From assembly GCA_023263735.1 (NCBI GenBank), contig JALQUQ010000143.1:1-6694 (forward strand): a stretch of 6,694 bases of DNA. The letters run 5' to 3'. This document shows, piece after piece, positions 1 through 5,873 of this stretch. Under the pieces are notes generated by a model. That model saw only the letters and a list, made by a program, of their open reading frames with translations. It made no database searches and was not told the origin of the DNA. Numbering within the stretch: position 1 is the first letter of the stretch; each line of letters opens with the position of its first letter. Origin of the DNA: Paracoccaceae bacterium. GTDB taxonomy: Bacteria > Pseudomonadota > Alphaproteobacteria > Rhodobacterales > Rhodobacteraceae. The position numbers and the translations under genes are program-made.

Positions 1-387
1 GACCGCCGATTTCGACGACATCTTGGCCAGATCCTTGGCCACCCCCGACACGCCCTGCACCACCATCACAAAGACGACCGAGGCCGCGACACTCCACCCC
101 GGGTCAAGTTGGGCCAAAACCACCAGCGCCCCGATCTGTAACGCCAGCCCGCCGTAAAGCGTGGCCGCAAGCCCAAATCGCGCCGCCAGCCATCCGGCGG
201 CAAGGTTGGTCACGATCCCCGCCAGTTCATAAAGCAAAAACAGCCAAGCCAGTTGCACGGGCGAAAAGCCAAGCCCGTTGAAATGGAGGAGGACCAACAT
301 GCGCAAAGCCCCGTCTGACAGCATGAAGGCCCAATAGGCGGCTGTTACGGCGGCATAGGCGCGCAAGGGGTTGGCAGCGGCGGTCAC
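1..387 (-). CDS. arsJ: Organoarsenical efflux MFS permease ArsJ, N-terminal part (cut by window edge)
   Basis: Only the first 129 codons are inside the window, and the frame stays open to base 1. ArsJ is an inner-membrane major-facilitator permease that exports 1-arseno-3-phosphoglycerate, the arsenate ester made by the neighbouring GAPDH; outside the cell the ester falls apart to arsenate. The translation shows features I recognise from Ars[21 protein letters not shown] near residues 18-37, [19 protein letters not shown] around 52-70, and [20 protein letters not shown] at 110-129. Three or four hydrophobic membrane segments are visible, roughly residues 13-27, 47-70, 74-89 and 96-115. The start is GTG at 387-385, overlapping the GAPDH stop as GTGA, with only a weak AGG-type ribosome site; translational coupling to GAPDH is likely. 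Assignment as ArsJ rests on recalled family motifs plus the adjacent GAPDH. Confidence 0.9.
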   Translation of the reverse strand, partial: MTAAANPLRAYAAVTAAYWAFMLSDGALRMLVLLHFNGLGFSPVQLAWLFLLYELAGIVTNLAAGWLAARFGLAATLYGGLALQIGALVVLAQLDPGWSVAASVVFVMVVQGVSGVAKDLAKMSSKSAV

Positions 388-1391
388 AATGCGCCTGCGA
401 CCATACGGACGATGTCGGCCAACCGGCAGGCATAGCCCCATTCATTGTCGTACCACGCATAGATTTTGACCTGCGTGCCATTGGTCACCATGGTCGAAGG
501 ACCGTCGATGATCGATGACCGCGGATCATTGGTAAAGTCGCTCGACACCAGCGGCCGGGTCTCAAAGCCGAGAATACCCTTTAACGGCCCATCGGCGGCG
601 GATTTGAACAGCGCGTTCACCTCTTCGACCGTGGTCGGGCGATCAACCTCGAACACGCAATCGGTGAGCGAGGCGTTCAACAGCGGCACCCGCACGGCAT
701 GGCCATTCAATCGACCCGTCAACTCGGGATAAATCAGGGTGATGGCCGTGGCGCTGCCCGTCGTCGTGGGGATCAGGTTGGTCAGGGCCGACCGAGCGCG
801 GCGCATATCCTTGGCCGGGCGATCAACCATGGTTTGGGTGTTGGTCACATCATGGATCGTGGTGATCGACCCATGACGGATGCCAAGGGTTTCGTGAATG
901 ACCTTGACCACCGGGGCCAAACAGTTCGTGGTGCAAGAGGCCGCCGTGATCAGGTGTTGCGAGCCATCAAACAGGGCGTGGTTCACCCCATAGACAAGGT
1001 TCAGCGCACCGCCATCCTTGACCGGCGCGCTGACGACCACCTTTTTGACGCCCGCGGCGTAATAGGGCGCGATCTTGGCCGCGGTCTTGAACACACCGGT
1101 GCAATCAATCACCAGATCCACGCCCAATTCGGCCAAGGGCAGCGCCTCGATGGTCTTTTCATGGGTCAGGCGGATCGATTGACCGTTCAGCACCAGCGCG
1201 TCTTGACCGGCCTGAACCGGCGTTCTCCAACGGCCATGAACCGAGTCGAACTCCATCAACAGGGCGTGTTGGTCCGCATCGCCGATCGGATCGTTCAAAA
1301 GAACGATCTCCCCCCCGGCGCCCGTGTCGATCAGATCGCGCAGGGCCAGTTTTCCAATGCGGCCAAGGCCATTCAGGGCGATACGGGGCAT
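384..1391 (-). CDS. ArsJ-associated glyceraldehyde-3-phosphate dehydrogenase
   Basis: This is a complete 335-aa type I GAPDH of normal family length. It has an N-terminal Rossmann domain ([12 protein letters not shown] at residues 7-18 and LLND at 31-34, where the Asp suggests NAD use). The catalytic motif [10 protein letters not shown] holds Cys153, followed by the catalytic histidine His180 ([10 protein letters not shown]) and the C-terminal [10 protein letters not shown] at 311-320. Several segments differ from glycolytic GAPDH: HDVTNTQ, an S-loop starting [21 protein letters not shown] where glycolytic enzymes have STGAAKAV, and [12 protein letters not shown]. These fit the branch that travels with arsJ. 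The expected role is to use arsenate in place of phosphate, forming 1-arseno-3-phosphoglycerate for ArsJ to export. The start overlaps the ArsR-ArsC gene by 19 nt and has AAAGGA 9 nt upstream (1401-1406). The stop overlaps arsJ as GTGA. A housekeeping glycolytic role is unlikely in this context. Confidence 0.93.
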   Translation of the reverse strand: MPRIALNGLGRIGKLALRDLIDTGAGGEIVLLNDPIGDADQHALLMEFDSVHGRWRTPVQAGQDALVLNGQSIRLTHEKTIEALPLAELGVDLVIDCTGVFKTAAKIAPYYAAGVKKVVVSAPVKDGGALNLVYGVNHALFDGSQHLITAASCTTNCLAPVVKVIHETLGIRHGSITTIHDVTNTQTMVDRPAKDMRRARSALTNLIPTTTGSATAITLIYPELTGRLNGHAVRVPLLNASLTDCVFEVDRPTTVEEVNALFKSAADGPLKGILGFETRPLVSSDFTNDPRSSIIDGPSTMVTNGTQVKIYAWYDNEWGYACRLADIVRMVAGAL

Positions 1392-2236
1392 GTGTCAGGG
1401 TCCTTTGCGTCAAAACGGGTGCCGATGGCATCGACATGAGATTGAAGGGAAATCCGGGTCAGACTGTCGAACGGCAGCGCAACAAAGGCCGCAATCCGCT
1501 GGCGCAGGGCCGCATAGGTCTGGGCAAAGACAAGCGCCTTTTCCGCGGCGGTTCCTGTGGCCTTGACCGGGTCAGGCAGGCCCCAGTGGCCCGAAATCGG
1601 CTGACCGGGCCAGGGCGGGCAATCTTCGGCGGCGGCGGTATCACAGACCGTAAAGACAAAATCCAGGGCCGGGCTGCCCAGTTGGCGAAATTCGTCGATG
1701 TGTTTGGCGCGCAACTTTGAAACGTCATGACCATTGCGCCCCAAGATCTCCAGGGCAAAGGGGTTCAACTGGCTGCCCGGTCGGGTGCCGGCGGAAAAGG
1801 CGCGAAACCGGCTTTGGCCCAGATCGCGCAACAACACCTCGGCAAAGATCGAACGCGCCGAATTTCCCGAACAGATGAACAGCACGTTCAGGGGAATGTG
1901 GTCCTCGGGCTTGTGCGGTATCGGATCGGCCAAAGGCGCCATCAGATCGGGCCGCGCCCGTCCCACATCCAAAGCAAGATAGCCGATCAACCCTTCGGTC
2001 GCTTGCAGATCGACCGCATAAAACAGCGACCGCCCCTGCCGCGTGGCCGTGACCAACCCCGCCGATGCAAGGTCAGACAGATGGTGCGACAGCGTGTTCT
2101 GCCGCAGGTTCAGGGCGGTGGCGATTTCGGTTGGCCTGACCCCCCGGGGCGCAAAGCGCATCAACAGGCGAAAGACCGCCAGTCGATCTGGGTGTCCAAG
2201 CGTTGCAAAGGCATGTACGGCGCGATTCTGTTCCAT
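1373..2236 (-). CDS. Fused ArsR-type repressor and arsenate reductase (ArsR-ArsC)
   Basis: This 287-aa protein has two domains. Residues 1-95 form an ArsR/SmtB winged helix: [19 protein letters not shown] is the DNA-recognition region and [10 protein letters not shown] the wing. A short linker leads to a low-molecular-weight tyrosine-phosphatase-fold arsenate reductase at about 116-260. Its P-loop is CSGNSARS, with nucleophile Cys122 and Arg128; Cys198 and Cys206 ([15 protein letters not shown]) could be resolving cysteines, and LPDP at 220-223 supplies the usual acidic residue. The reductase would convert arsenate to arsenite in the cytoplasm, and the repressor half would control the operon. 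The ArsR half has no cysteine at all, so the classical ELCVCDL metal site is missing. The ATG at 2236 is the only plausible start: an in-frame TGA lies ten codons upstream, and AGGAAG sits just 1 nt before it. As first gene of the arsenic operon it probably autoregulates. Confidence 0.9.
   Translation of the reverse strand: MEQNRAVHAFATLGHPDRLAVFRLLMRFAPRGVRPTEIATALNLRQNTLSHHLSDLASAGLVTATRQGRSLFYAVDLQATEGLIGYLALDVGRARPDLMAPLADPIPHKPEDHIPLNVLFICSGNSARSIFAEVLLRDLGQSRFRAFSAGTRPGSQLNPFALEILGRNGHDVSKLRAKHIDEFRQLGSPALDFVFTVCDTAAAEDCPPWPGQPISGHWGLPDPVKATGTAAEKALVFAQTYAALRQRIAAFVALPFDSLTRISLQSHVDAIGTRFDAKDPDTCPVSP
1401..1406 (-). promoter_or_regulatory. Ribosome binding site of the arsenic GAPDH gene
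   Basis: AAAGGA on the minus strand lies 9 nt before the ATG at 1391, inside the 3' end of the ArsR-ArsC reading frame. It supports this start and the 19-nt gene overlap. Confidence 0.7.
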
Positions 2237-2272
2237 ACTTCCTGAATAGAGGAAACATCAGGCGCGCACCAA
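2237..2272 (-). promoter_or_regulatory. Candidate promoter/operator of the arsenic operon
   Basis: The 82-nt gap between the MFS stop and the arsR-arsC start should hold the operon's control region if it has its own promoter. The minus strand shows TTGGTG (2272-2267), an 18-nt spacer and TATTCA (2248-2243); each matches the sigma-70 hexamer at only about three positions. The second hexamer overlaps an inverted repeat, TTCCT-gaatag-AGGAA (2239-2254). A wider repeat, CCTGA/TCAGG (2241-2245 and 2258-2262), overlaps it. A repressor bound here would cover the -10 region and the start codon. With this -10 the transcript would start at or near the ATG, consistent with the poorly spaced AGGAAG. A TTGACG further upstream (2316-2311) has no acceptable -10 at normal spacing. 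All of this is inference from weak matches. Confidence 0.25.
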
Positions 2273-2318
2273 TGAAGGTTTTATGACACGCCCCCACCTG
2301 CCTTTGCGACCGTCAAGG

Positions 2319-3953
2319 TCAGGGATCGATGCGCGGCAGCGGATGGGGTTTTCCGTCGTCGATGGCACCGGGGTGGCGGACCAGTTCATAATGAACTTCG
2401 GGACGCCCCTCGCCCACATGCAGGCGTCGCACTGCCTCGATCACACGGCCGCTGGCCACGGTGCGGCGCATGTGCAGGCGCTGAGCATCGGCCCATGTGG
2501 CAACCTTGAACCGTTCATACCACAATTCGGTGTCTAGAATGTCACGCGACAAGGTCCAGCGTGACGCCCCATCCCGGATTCGGCTGCGCCGTTTTTCCGA
2601 CATCAGCAACAAGAACTCGGGCACATCCCCCTCGCGAATGCGATAGGTGATCGTCGACAGGATCGGGCCACTTTTTGACACGATATCCACGCGCGGGGTC
2701 GGCGCGACCCATTCGGCCACCGGGTCCAGACCGGCGGTGTCCAGCTCGCCAATGCGCAAGAACAGGCCAACACCCGCCCCAACCGCCATCAAGGCCGCCG
2801 CAACATACAGCGAAACCGACGTGCCCCACCCCGCCGCGATGATGCCCCAGACCAAAGAGCCCAAGGCGTTGCCGCCAAACACAAAGGTCTGATAAATGCC
2901 AATGCTGCGGCTGATCACCCACCGGGGCGAAGAAATCTGGTTGGTCGAGCCAAAGGTGACCTGCGACAAGATCCAGCACACCCCCGCCACACCCGACGCG
3001 ATCAAGGACAGCGGCAACCACGTGCTGAACCCAAGCACGCACATCGCCAGCGCATAAATCACAAAGGCCCCGGCCAGATAGGTTTCCAGCGAAAAGATCT
3101 GGCGCAGACGTTCCGCCAACAGCGCGGCCGACACGGCCCCAATCCCAAAAGCCCCCAGCAATATCCCGTAAACCTGCGGCCCGCCCTGCAACACATCCCG
3201 CGCCACAAGCGGCAGCAGCGCCATCACCGCAATGGCCGCGACGTTGAACCAAAAGGAGCGGAACGTCACTTTCAGCAAGACGGGCGACAAGAGGATATAG
3301 CGCACCCCGGCCAGAATGGCGCTGCCAAAGGGTTCGGGCGGCAAGGTTTCGGCCGGGCGAACGATCTTCCACCGGCTGGCCACGAAAAGCACGCTGACAT
3401 TGCTGAGCGCGCTGACCAGAAAGGCCACAAACGCCCCAAAGCTGGCCACCAACGCGCCCCCGATGGCGGGGCCAAGGCTGCGCGCGATATTCAGGTTGCC
3501 GGTGTTGATGGCAAAGGCCGCAGGGGCCTTTTCGCGGCTGAAAAATTCAAACACCATCGACTGCCAGCCCGGATAGTAAAGCGCCCGTCCAGCCCCGACC
3601 AACAGCGTACAGGTCAGCAAAAGCGTGGGCGTCAAGGCATCCTGAAAGGCCGCCACCGCCAGCACGACCGACACGATCATCAGAAAGGTCTGGGCGACCA
3701 GCACCAGCTTGCGTTGACCGATCCGGTCAGACAGGGTTCCCCCCGGCAAAGACAAGAGCATCACCGGCAAAGCGACGCTGGTTTGCACCAAAGCCACCTC
3801 TTTCGGCGATCCGCCCAGCGACAGCATCAACCACGACGCCCCCACAAGCTGGATCTGCCAGCCGAAATTGGCCGACAATCCGGCCAGCCAATAGGTCAGG
3901 AAACCACGGTTCTTTAGCGGTTCAAGCGGAGAGGTCGCCACGTTGATATCCAA
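2319..3953 (-). CDS. MFS exporter with soluble C-terminal domain (transmembrane secretion effector/EntS-like family)
   Basis: This 544-aa inner-membrane transporter has about twelve hydrophobic segments over residues 15-400, then a soluble tail. The loop between helices 2 and 3 carries the MFS signature GGTLSDRIGQRK (71-82), and GALVASFGAFVAFLVSAL fits helices 5-6. Residues 432-528 form a conserved cytoplasmic domain (ITYRI, then RRSRIRDGASRW, DTELWYERF, TWADAQR, LHVGEGRP) typical of the Pfam 'transmembrane secretion effector' MFS group, related to the enterobactin exporter EntS. The substrate cannot be read from sequence. The longest frame starts with TTG at 3953 without a convincing ribosome site. 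The GTG four codons later (3941) gives MATSPLEPLKNRGFL, closer to the usual start of this family, and may be the true start. It lies 82 nt before the arsenic operon on the same strand, so co-transcription with it is possible but unproven. Confidence 0.85.
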   Translation of the reverse strand: MDINVATSPLEPLKNRGFLTYWLAGLSANFGWQIQLVGASWLMLSLGGSPKEVALVQTSVALPVMLLSLPGGTLSDRIGQRKLVLVAQTFLMIVSVVLAVAAFQDALTPTLLLTCTLLVGAGRALYYPGWQSMVFEFFSREKAPAAFAINTGNLNIARSLGPAIGGALVASFGAFVAFLVSALSNVSVLFVASRWKIVRPAETLPPEPFGSAILAGVRYILLSPVLLKVTFRSFWFNVAAIAVMALLPLVARDVLQGGPQVYGILLGAFGIGAVSAALLAERLRQIFSLETYLAGAFVIYALAMCVLGFSTWLPLSLIASGVAGVCWILSQVTFGSTNQISSPRWVISRSIGIYQTFVFGGNALGSLVWGIIAAGWGTSVSLYVAAALMAVGAGVGLFLRIGELDTAGLDPVAEWVAPTPRVDIVSKSGPILSTITYRIREGDVPEFLLLMSEKRRSRIRDGASRWTLSRDILDTELWYERFKVATWADAQRLHMRRTVASGRVIEAVRRLHVGEGRPEVHYELVRHPGAIDDGKPHPLPRIDP

Positions 3954-3964
3954 CTCGGTCAGAT

Positions 3965-4010
3965 CAGGGGTGCAAAATGCCGTCTGGCGATCCTGCCAGA
4001 GTCGCCCCTG
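3965..4010 (-). terminator. Nested inverted repeats, possible weak terminator
   Basis: Reading the minus strand downstream of the dehydrogenase stop, an outer pair CAGGGG/CCCCTG (4010-4005 and 3970-3965) encloses a perfect 6-bp hairpin, TCTGGC-aggatc-GCCAGA (4000-3983). That hairpin is followed by CGGCATTTTGC. The T-tract is short and displaced by a few bases, so termination here would be weak. The position fits an operon boundary before the MFS gene. Confidence 0.3.
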
Positions 4011-4055
4011 TAGCTATCCTGTTCAGCCTATGGGCAAAACCGAAAATGACCAGAC

Positions 4056-4949
4056 CTATTCGCGGTCTTTGCGGGCCGGAAAGGCCGTTCCGGCCTCGGC
4101 CGCCACATGATCGCCAATGTCGAACAGATTGGCCTCGGGCCCGAACCGGTTGGAGGCCGCCTGCAACATGCCCCGCGCCATCTGGCCAAATTGCAGCGGC
4201 ACGCCGGTGTCGCTGGCCAATGAGGTCGCCAAGTTCAGGTCCTTGAGCATGAGGTTGAGAAAGAAGAAACTGTCGGGCACGCCTTTGGCCAAGGCGGGCA
4301 GCATGTTTTCCGACGCCTTGCTGCGCGCACCGCCCGAATTCAGCACATCTGACATGACGTTCAGGTCCAGACCGTTGCGCAGACCCATGGTCACGCCTTC
4401 CAGCATGGCAAAGCGGTTGCAGGTGCTGATCATGTTGTTGATCAGTTTCATCACCTGCCCCGCCCCGATGGCCCCACATTGGAATGTGTTCGGGCTGATG
4501 CGGTCAAAAATGGGCTGCACGGCCGCGATATGTGCCGGATCGCCGCCGATCATGATGGCGATCGTGCCCGCCTCGGCCCCCTTGGCCCCGCCCGACACCG
4601 GCGCGTCGATCATGTGAATGCCGCGTTTGGCCAGATCGGCGGCCATTGCCCGGGTTTCATTCGGGTCGCCACTGGTTTGGTCAATGACATAAGACCCGGC
4701 CTTCAGCGCAGCGGCCAGCCCGTGATCGAACAGGGCCGCCCGCACATTTGCCGAACGTGGCAGACACAGGAACACCACATCGCAGTCATGGCCCAAGGTC
4801 GCCAGATCGGGCGCGGCCTGTGCGCCACCCGCGACCAGCCGCGCCACGGCATCCGTGTTCAGATCAAAGACGGTGACAGGCCCCGACACCAGCAACCGCT
4901 GCGCCAGAGCGCCCCCCATGACGCCAAGACCGACATACCCAATGCGCAT
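4056..4949 (-). CDS. NAD(P)-dependent beta-hydroxyacid dehydrogenase, 3-hydroxyisobutyrate dehydrogenase family
   Basis: This complete 297-aa enzyme is of normal length for the family, which oxidises beta-hydroxyacids such as 3-hydroxyisobutyrate (valine degradation), tartronate semialdehyde or related substrates. The N-terminal Rossmann motif is GYVGLGVMGGALA (4-16). Asp29 after the second strand suggests NAD rather than NADP. The substrate-binding signature is IDAPVSGGAKGAEAGT (114-129). The catalytic lysine is Lys168 in GAGQVMKLINNM, and the conserved LKDLNLA at 235-241 belongs to the C-terminal helical domain. A good ribosome site, AAGGGAAAG (4962-4954), precedes the ATG. It lies 75 nt after the crotonase gene on the same strand, so it may belong to the same acyl-CoA or branched-chain acid operon, although a strong hairpin lies between them. 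The true substrate cannot be told; mmsB is one possibility only. Confidence 0.88.
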   Translation of the reverse strand: MRIGYVGLGVMGGALAQRLLVSGPVTVFDLNTDAVARLVAGGAQAAPDLATLGHDCDVVFLCLPRSANVRAALFDHGLAAALKAGSYVIDQTSGDPNETRAMAADLAKRGIHMIDAPVSGGAKGAEAGTIAIMIGGDPAHIAAVQPIFDRISPNTFQCGAIGAGQVMKLINNMISTCNRFAMLEGVTMGLRNGLDLNVMSDVLNSGGARSKASENMLPALAKGVPDSFFFLNLMLKDLNLATSLASDTGVPLQFGQMARGMLQAASNRFGPEANLFDIGDHVAAEAGTAFPARKDRE

Positions 4950-4953
4950 GATG

Positions 4954-4962
4954 CTTTCCCTT
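4954..4962 (-). promoter_or_regulatory. Ribosome binding site of the dehydrogenase gene
   Basis: The minus strand reads AAGGGAAAG, 4 nt before the ATG at 4949. It is purine-rich, well placed and supports the chosen start. Confidence 0.65.
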
Positions 4963-4977
4963 GTTTTGCCGCCAGAA

Positions 4978-5016
4978 CACGCGCGCCTTCCCGATTTGTC
5001 GAGTCTGACGCGCGTG
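4978..5016 (-). repeat. Strong intergenic hairpin between crotonase and dehydrogenase genes
   Basis: A perfect 8-bp GC-only-core inverted repeat, CACGCGCG/CGCGCGTG, begins 8 nt after the crotonase stop and has a 23-nt spacer. Within the spacer a second stem, CTCGA-caaa-TCGGG, can form in RNA with one G-U pair. No T-tract follows on the minus strand (next bases TTCTGGCGG), so it is not a standard intrinsic terminator. It may stabilise or process the upstream mRNA, or reduce read-through. Confidence 0.5.
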
Positions 5017-5024
5017 CCAAAGGT

Positions 5025-5873
5025 TCAGGCTTTGTCAGATGCAGGCATCCCGTCCGAGAAACCGGCCCGACGCGCCGCTTCGCCGTAGGCGGGCTTACGC
5101 TTTTCGACCAGCGCGGCCAGACCCTCTTCGAATTCCGGGCCCGACTGTGCCAGTACCTGCGCGTAGTCTTCGTAATCCATCATTTCGGCAAGGCTCGATT
5201 CAAAGCTCTTGAGCATGATGGTCTTGGCCAGCCCCATGACCTCGGCCGGGCCTTCGGCGTATTTATGGGCCAGCGCGATCCCTTCGGCATCGACATCCTC
5301 ATCCGCGACCACCTTTGACACGATGCCATTGGCCAAGGCCTGCTGCGCATCCCACGTGGTGTTGGAATAGAAAAAGTCGCGCGCCTTGGCCAAGCCGATC
5401 AGCCGTGGCAGGGTGAACAAGGTCAGGCAATCCGGCACGACGCCCAGACGGAAAAAGCCCGCCATGAATTGCGCGCTGTTGCCGGCCACGATGCTGTCGG
5501 CCATCAACGCCAGACCCATGCCGCCGCCAATGGCAACGCCCCGCACGCCGCAGACAACCGGGCGGTCCAGCATCATCAACTGCGGCATGAAGGTGGCCGC
5601 ATGACGGAACCGGCGGTGCCGCTCCATCGAGGATTTCGATTCCGTCAACATGCGCAGATCGCCGCCCGCGCAAAAGGTCGGGCCTTTGCCGGTCAGATAG
5701 ATCGCGCGGATCGAATAATCGTCCTGAATTTCGCGGGTGACCTCACGCAGCGAAAAACGAATGTCACGGGTCAGCGAATTGCGCGCCGCCTCATTGGCCA
5801 GCCGAACGATCAGAACGTTGCCCTGACGCTCGGTTTCAACTTGAGGGTAATTCTTGATCATGGGTTCGCTCAT
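5025..5873 (-). CDS. Enoyl-CoA hydratase/isomerase (crotonase) family protein
   Basis: This 282-aa protein has the crotonase fold. The first oxyanion-hole segment is TFCAGGDLRML (66-76) and the second is GVRGVAIGGGMGLALMADS (109-127). The C-terminal trimerisation part includes EFEEGLAALVEKRKPAYG. The two glutamates of classical enoyl-CoA hydratase (Glu144 and Glu164 in the rat enzyme) align with Gly120 and Phe140. Instead the protein has Asp148 in LGVVPDCLTLFTLPRLIG, the position used by the PaaG isomerase. A double-bond isomerase, or another crotonase reaction, is therefore more likely than hydration. The ATG overlaps the SDR stop as ATGA (5873-5870), indicating translational coupling. A second in-frame ATG, at codon 5, is less likely. 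The substrate is unknown; the SDR partner suggests unsaturated acyl-CoA handling. Confidence 0.88.
   Translation of the reverse strand: MSEPMIKNYPQVETERQGNVLIVRLANEAARNSLTRDIRFSLREVTREIQDDYSIRAIYLTGKGPTFCAGGDLRMLTESKSSMERHRRFRHAATFMPQLMMLDRPVVCGVRGVAIGGGMGLALMADSIVAGNSAQFMAGFFRLGVVPDCLTLFTLPRLIGLAKARDFFYSNTTWDAQQALANGIVSKVVADEDVDAEGIALAHKYAEGPAEVMGLAKTIMLKSFESSLAEMMDYEDYAQVLAQSGPEFEEGLAALVEKRKPAYGEAARRAGFSDGMPASDKA

Noticed and set aside
699..1439. Long plus-strand open frame (246 codons) opposite the GAPDH gene
   Set aside because: It is antisense to a clearly recognisable GAPDH. Its translation is Arg/Gln/Gly-rich with no domain motif, as expected for a shadow frame in GC-rich DNA.
1727..2245. 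Plus-strand open frame of 172 codons opposite arsR-arsC
   Set aside because: Low-complexity Arg/Gln-rich translation, with no family motif, antisense to a well-supported gene.
2311..2316. TTGACG as the -35 box of the arsenic operon
   Set aside because: At 16-18 nt spacing the minus strand is G-rich (GGGCGT) with no -10-like hexamer. The nearest TA-rich string, TCATAA, is 24 nt away.
2308..2320. GACC-gtcaa-GGTC inverted repeat at the end of the MFS gene as a terminator
   Set aside because: The stem is only 4 bp and is not followed by a T-run on the minus strand, so it could easily be chance.
2542..3372. Minus-strand open frame of 276 codons inside the MFS gene
   Set aside because: It is an alternate frame of the transporter, rich in Trp/Gly/Arg and without recognisable motifs.
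4479..5318. Plus-strand open frame of 279 codons spanning the dehydrogenase/crotonase gap
   Set aside because: It runs antisense across two recognisable genes and has a His/Arg-rich, domain-free translation. It is a GC-rich shadow frame.
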